Assembly: GCF_051020955.1 (NCBI RefSeq)
Contig: NC_135014.1
Span: 620,001 to 684,000, forward strand
Origin: Megalopta genalis
Lineage: Eukaryota; Arthropoda; Insecta; Hymenoptera; Halictidae
Length of the DNA stretch: 64,000 nt
Reading direction: 5' to 3'
The position numbers and the translations under genes were made by a program. Under the pieces are notes generated by a model. The model was not told the origin of the DNA, searched no databases, and saw only the letters and a program-made list of their open reading frames with translations. This document shows, one piece after another, positions 60,944 to 64,000 of the stretch (position 1 is the stretch's first letter; each line of letters opens with the position of its first letter).

Positions 60944-61636
60944 TATTAAGGTTTGTGTAACAGTCTTATCAATGTTAACTTTCTACTTAAAAATTCTAGT
61001 CTTCAACACAGATCGCTGTTTGTTTCTAATATTTTTTCAAGTTAACTATACTTTCTCCCGGTTAAATTCAAGATAAAAGCATCGTATGCAATTGTCTATA
61101 TATATATATATATATATATATCATGAATCTAAAGGACGTTTACATTGGTAGCCGTTGGTAGGCGAAATAAGTAGCGCACTCTACAGGCAAGATTAGTTAA
61201 CAGTCATTACATACGGTTGTTTACATCGTACCGTCAATCAATCAGCACGCATGAAACTAATTTTGCGTCCGTGACACATACTGTTCGGAAGAATTGTTCA
61301 GGAGAATTAACAGTGTTGATATCGTATACAAAAACAAATAACAACATTGCGAAACGTAATTAAGGGACTAGACTCCCTAAGCAAGGAAATGAAGGTAAAG
61401 GACGCAGTTACTTTTTTCGCTGTTTAATGGTATCATTCGAAAGAGGAATTGCTTTACTTTTGCAGCGATGGATCAAAGATGAAGCAATGATGAAGCAATG
61501 GTGTCGTGTACTAATGCAGAAGAAGTATAAGAAACAATTAAAATCCTACAAATTAATCATCAATGAACGTAGCATAATAACATCATCAATGATCAGAAAA
61601 TATCAATATCAAAAAGGATTCAAGCAGCTATCAGCT

Positions 61637-61701
61637 CGGTATCATCCTCGACTCAAAACTCATTGCAATTTGCAAGATATTCTGAACCGAGGATGATACC
61701 G
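61637..61701. repeat. Perfect 14-bp inverted repeat
   Basis: CGGTATCATCCTCG (61637-61650) and CGAGGATGATACCG (61688-61701) are exact complements around a 37-nt loop. Confidence 0.85.
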
Positions 61702-62028
61702 ATTGCCCAGGTCTCACCGCGAGGAGGTTGCTGCTTTAGAGACCCGAAAGGGAGTCAGAACGAAGCCGGAATTCGTTATGGCTCCCTTTCTTACAACGGC
61801 GACTTTATAAGCTAACACACTCATTTGCCACCTAGCTAGAACATACCTACATTTCTTTGAATGATTGAATATTGTGGAGAAAAGAAGTAAAATTTAGATG
61901 AACTTTTGAAAGAAGTAAATAATACTCATTCTTAAGAGAAATCTTTATTAAAAGTCAGACTCGATCAAGTACGGCAAGAGGTTAGAGATGCTAAACTAAG
62001 GCACACTCACTTATTAACTAAAACGCAT

Positions 62029-62103
62029 CCCACGGCGGATGATAATCCTTCGGCGGATGAAAATCCCACGGCGGATGATAATCCTACGGCTGATGATAAT
62101 CCC
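62029..62103. repeat. 18-bp minisatellite
   Basis: Four copies of CCCACGGCGGATGATAAT with small changes. A further partial copy is near 62290. Because the unit is a multiple of three, the minus strand gives a Gly-Leu-Ser-Ser-Ala-Val repeat, which is not supported as a gene. Confidence 0.9.
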
Positions 62104-62139
62104 ATGACATGATAGTATCTGTAATGAACCAGAAAAGAT

Positions 62140-62700
62140 TGAATTCTAGTTAGTATGAATACAAAATAGGTGACAAGTCGAAACGAGTGCCAAACTAACT
62201 CGCACACGAGTGCAATTTTTGGGAAAATGGAGGAAACGAAATTATGGAAAATTTGGAAAATTTTGGCGAAAACATGGAATATGCGACGCATCCCACGGCG
62301 GATGAAAATGTCTGTAATGAATTCAAATTAGTCTGAATATAAGTCGAAATAGGAAACCTAAGACCAGCACAGGAGTGCCAAGCTAATCCGCACACGAGTG
62401 CAATTTTTAGGAAAATGGAGAAAACGGAATTTAGCAAACTTAAATTAAGAATCCTAACAACCTACAAGCGCCTCTGGTACCTCGGGGACGCTACCCCCCG
62501 TACTCGCCCACGGGCCCCATCCGTGAGCGAGCCCCTGAGGGACCTCCGATCGGAGGAATACCAACTTCATCAATTTTTGGACGAAATCTTGTTTCGAAAG
62601 CCGACTTAAAATATAAATCGGCAACAGCGCAAGAGTGCAATTTTTGAGAAAATGGAAAAATCGTAATCTAACAAACTTAAATTAAGAACGCTAACGTCCC
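62140..62700 (+). repeat. Three diverged copies of a repeat block
   Basis: Copies at about 62140-62240, 62318-62460 and 62624-62700 share GAGTGCAATTTTT followed by (G/A)GAAAATGGA and, in the last two, AACTTAAATTAAGAA. Between the second and third is a GC-rich stretch (62465-62555) with no recognised identity. Confidence 0.7.
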
Positions 62701-62835
62701 CCCCACGTGAGGAGATTGACTCCGAATATGAGCATTACAATTTGATTTTGTATGCCAGAGGGAAAATCAAAGTGAAAGTGGCAATGAAATGTTGCAGCGA
62801 TCCTTGGAACGGCTACTCGCAGTGCGGCATTTATT

Positions 62836-62931
62836 TCGCGACTCTAACACAACGCGTTGGCAATTTTCGCGACTCAAACACAGCGCATTGGCAATTTCTC
62901 GCGACGCTAACACAACGCGTTGTTAATTTCG
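62836..62931 (+). repeat. Three-copy minisatellite of about 32 bp
   Basis: Units read GCGAC.CTAACACAACGCGTTGGCAATTTC with minor changes. The same words (CGACGCTA, CAACGCGATTA) recur through 63400-64000, beyond the reverse-transcriptase fragment. Confidence 0.85.
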
Positions 62932-63357
62932 CAGGCTGTCGAGGATGGAGGGCCACCAGACATTGTCGAATGCGCCAGCTATATCAAATAGTACACCAAT
63001 CACGTATCTCTCTCGGCTTTGCGATGTGATCCGCCTGACTCTAACAATTGCTTCCTCCGTGGATCTGGCTGAACGGAAGCCGAACTGCTGGTCAGAGGTA
63101 TTTGGATGGTTCTCGAATATGTCCTTTAACTTTTCTGCTATCAGCCTTTCCAGGACCTTGCTGAGTACCGGAAGGAGGCAGACTGGCCTGTAGGATTTGG
63201 AGTTAGCAGGGTCCTTTCCTTCGTTCTTTAGGAGAACTTTAATTTCACCCCGCTTCCACCTTTCTGGAAATGTCGCCGATGAGAGACACGTGTTGTACAG
63301 TTGGGTGATCTCCGCGTGCAGTATGGGCCAGGCCCTTTGTACTACTTCGGGTTTCAT
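62923..63357 (-). mobile_element. Non-LTR retrotransposon reverse-transcriptase fragment
   Basis: An open frame of 144 codons on the minus strand encodes the first part of a reverse-transcriptase domain: WKRGEIKVLLKNEGKDPANS, SYRPVCLLPVLSKVLERLI, QFGFRSARSTEEAI and FDIAGAFDNVWW (the first catalytic aspartate). This order is typical of R1/I-clade non-LTR elements of arthropods. The palm YADD motif, endonuclease and ORF1 are absent, so it is a truncated, dead fragment. Confidence 0.9.
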
Positions 63358-64000
63358 TGCACTGCGGAGGGTTGCAGCTGCGGCATGGGCTCTGAAAGAC
63401 GAACGAAGCTATTGCAACGCGATTATTCTCGCAACGCTAACTTCGAAACTAATTCGAAGACAAATCGCGATAATTCGTTTCGCAACGCTAGGATGCAAAA
63501 ATCGCGATGTGCCCAACCGAGCCGATCGTTGGGACCTCGGTCCATTGTTGCAGCCGCGGAATGGGCGCCTGAAAAGTCGAACGAAGCTACTGGCAACGCG
63601 ATTATTCCGACGCTACGCTAATACAACGGACAGAAATCCGAAAGATTTTACTTTGCTTTCTGGAAAGAACGAGTCTGTAGACTTTGAAAAATCTGATAGA
63701 ATCATAAAGTTGAAACGCGATTAGCTCGCGACGCTATATTCGCGCTGGATAATTCGAAGAAAAATCGCGACTATTCTATTCGCGACGCTACGATTCCTGT
63801 TCAAAATTAATTACAGCAACGCGTGATCAATTCGCAACGCTATGGCAAGTCGCGGATGTGCCAATCCGAGCTGTTGTTGGGGCGGCGAGGCCCTTCGTTG
63901 CAGCCGCGGCATGGGCGCCTGAAAAGTCGGAAGGGAAACTATTGCAACGCGATTATGTCGTCGCGACGCTTATTCAATGAACAGAGATGGAAAAGCGAGC
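63358..64000 (+). repeat. Repeat array, GCAACGCGATTA/GCAGCCGCGGCATGGGCGCC units
   Basis: Blocks with GCAGCCGCGG(A/C)ATGGGCGCCTG then AAAAGTCGAA appear at about 63551 and 63900, with a more diverged one near 63375. Each is followed by CAACGCGATTAT and CG.GACGCTA. Open frames here (63197-63724, 63301-63621) run across the repeats and the antisense of the reverse transcriptase and are not genes. The array continues past the window edge. Confidence 0.7.

Larger units (their letters stand above)
60944..62922. other. Repeat-rich region upstream of the HAUS7-like gene
   Basis: Contains the presumed promoter of the HAUS7-like gene, a TA microsatellite near 61098-61121, an open frame at 61427-61696 with no recognised domain, a long perfect hairpin (61637-61701), an 18-bp minisatellite (62029-62103) and diverged copies of a block around GAGTGCAATTTTTGGGAAAA. 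No supported gene. Confidence 0.5.

Noticed and set aside
61427..61696. 89-aa lysine-rich frame
   Set aside because: No recognised domain, no splice evidence, embedded in repeats, and its end is inside a hairpin.
62029..62103. CRISPR-like array
   Set aside because: The 18-bp units are directly tandem with no spacers, and the genome is a eukaryotic nuclear one.
63197..63724. 175-aa plus-strand frame
   Set aside because: It runs antisense to the reverse-transcriptase fragment and then across repeats, with no protein-like features.

Overview
The window is animal nuclear DNA, most likely insect and probably hymenopteran. The evidence is AT-rich sequence, short GT-AG introns (often 70-110 bp), compact multi-exon housekeeping genes, (TA)n and (TC)n microsatellites, and insect-type proteins: a FADD of the IMD type, a BTB-C2H2 regulator and an Approximated-type DHHC enzyme. 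The species cannot be fixed from sequence alone. All gene models were built by hand from reading frames, splice sites and phase.

Layout: (1) 0-2.9 kb, AT-rich spacer. (2) 2.9-10.2 kb, a rhomboid-4-like protease with EF hands (-), MKS1 (+) and EMC7 (-). (3) 10.2-13.1 kb, a 1.64 kb palindromic (foldback) transposon. (4) 13.1-18.1 kb, complete SPT5 (-, 11 exons). (5) 18.1-26.1 kb, an accessory block of inverted repeats, MITEs and broken fragments of two other genes: DNA polymerase alpha catalytic subunit (POLA1), in two pieces, and NOB1. (6) 26.3-32.9 kb, FADD (+), eIF4E (-) and a two-RRM protein (+). (7) 33-37.2 kb, a tandem duplication of PCNA in which the first copy is decaying and the second is intact. 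(8) 38.9-40.9 kb, a BTB/C2H2 zinc-finger gene (-). (9) 41-44.6 kb, a GC-rich promoter block and long 5' region. (10) 44.7-49.2 kb, a DHHC palmitoyltransferase with two alternative C-termini. (11) 51.3-60.9 kb, a dense run of ODR4 (-), S-formylglutathione hydrolase (+), PARL rhomboid (-), RPS23 (+) and a HAUS7-like augmin subunit (-). (12) 61-64 kb, a repeat-rich edge with minisatellites and a non-LTR reverse-transcriptase fragment.

The genes do not form one pathway. Many are arranged as divergent or convergent neighbours: eIF4E/RRM, ODR4/ESD and PARL/RPS23 diverge; MKS1/EMC7, FADD/eIF4E, ESD/PARL and RPS23/HAUS7 converge. The most unusual content is the gene-fragment block at 19.7-24.5 kb, the PCNA duplication, the switchable tail of the DHHC enzyme, and two histone-type 3' stem-loops with no histone gene beside them. 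No CRISPR array, operon or complete autonomous transposon was seen.
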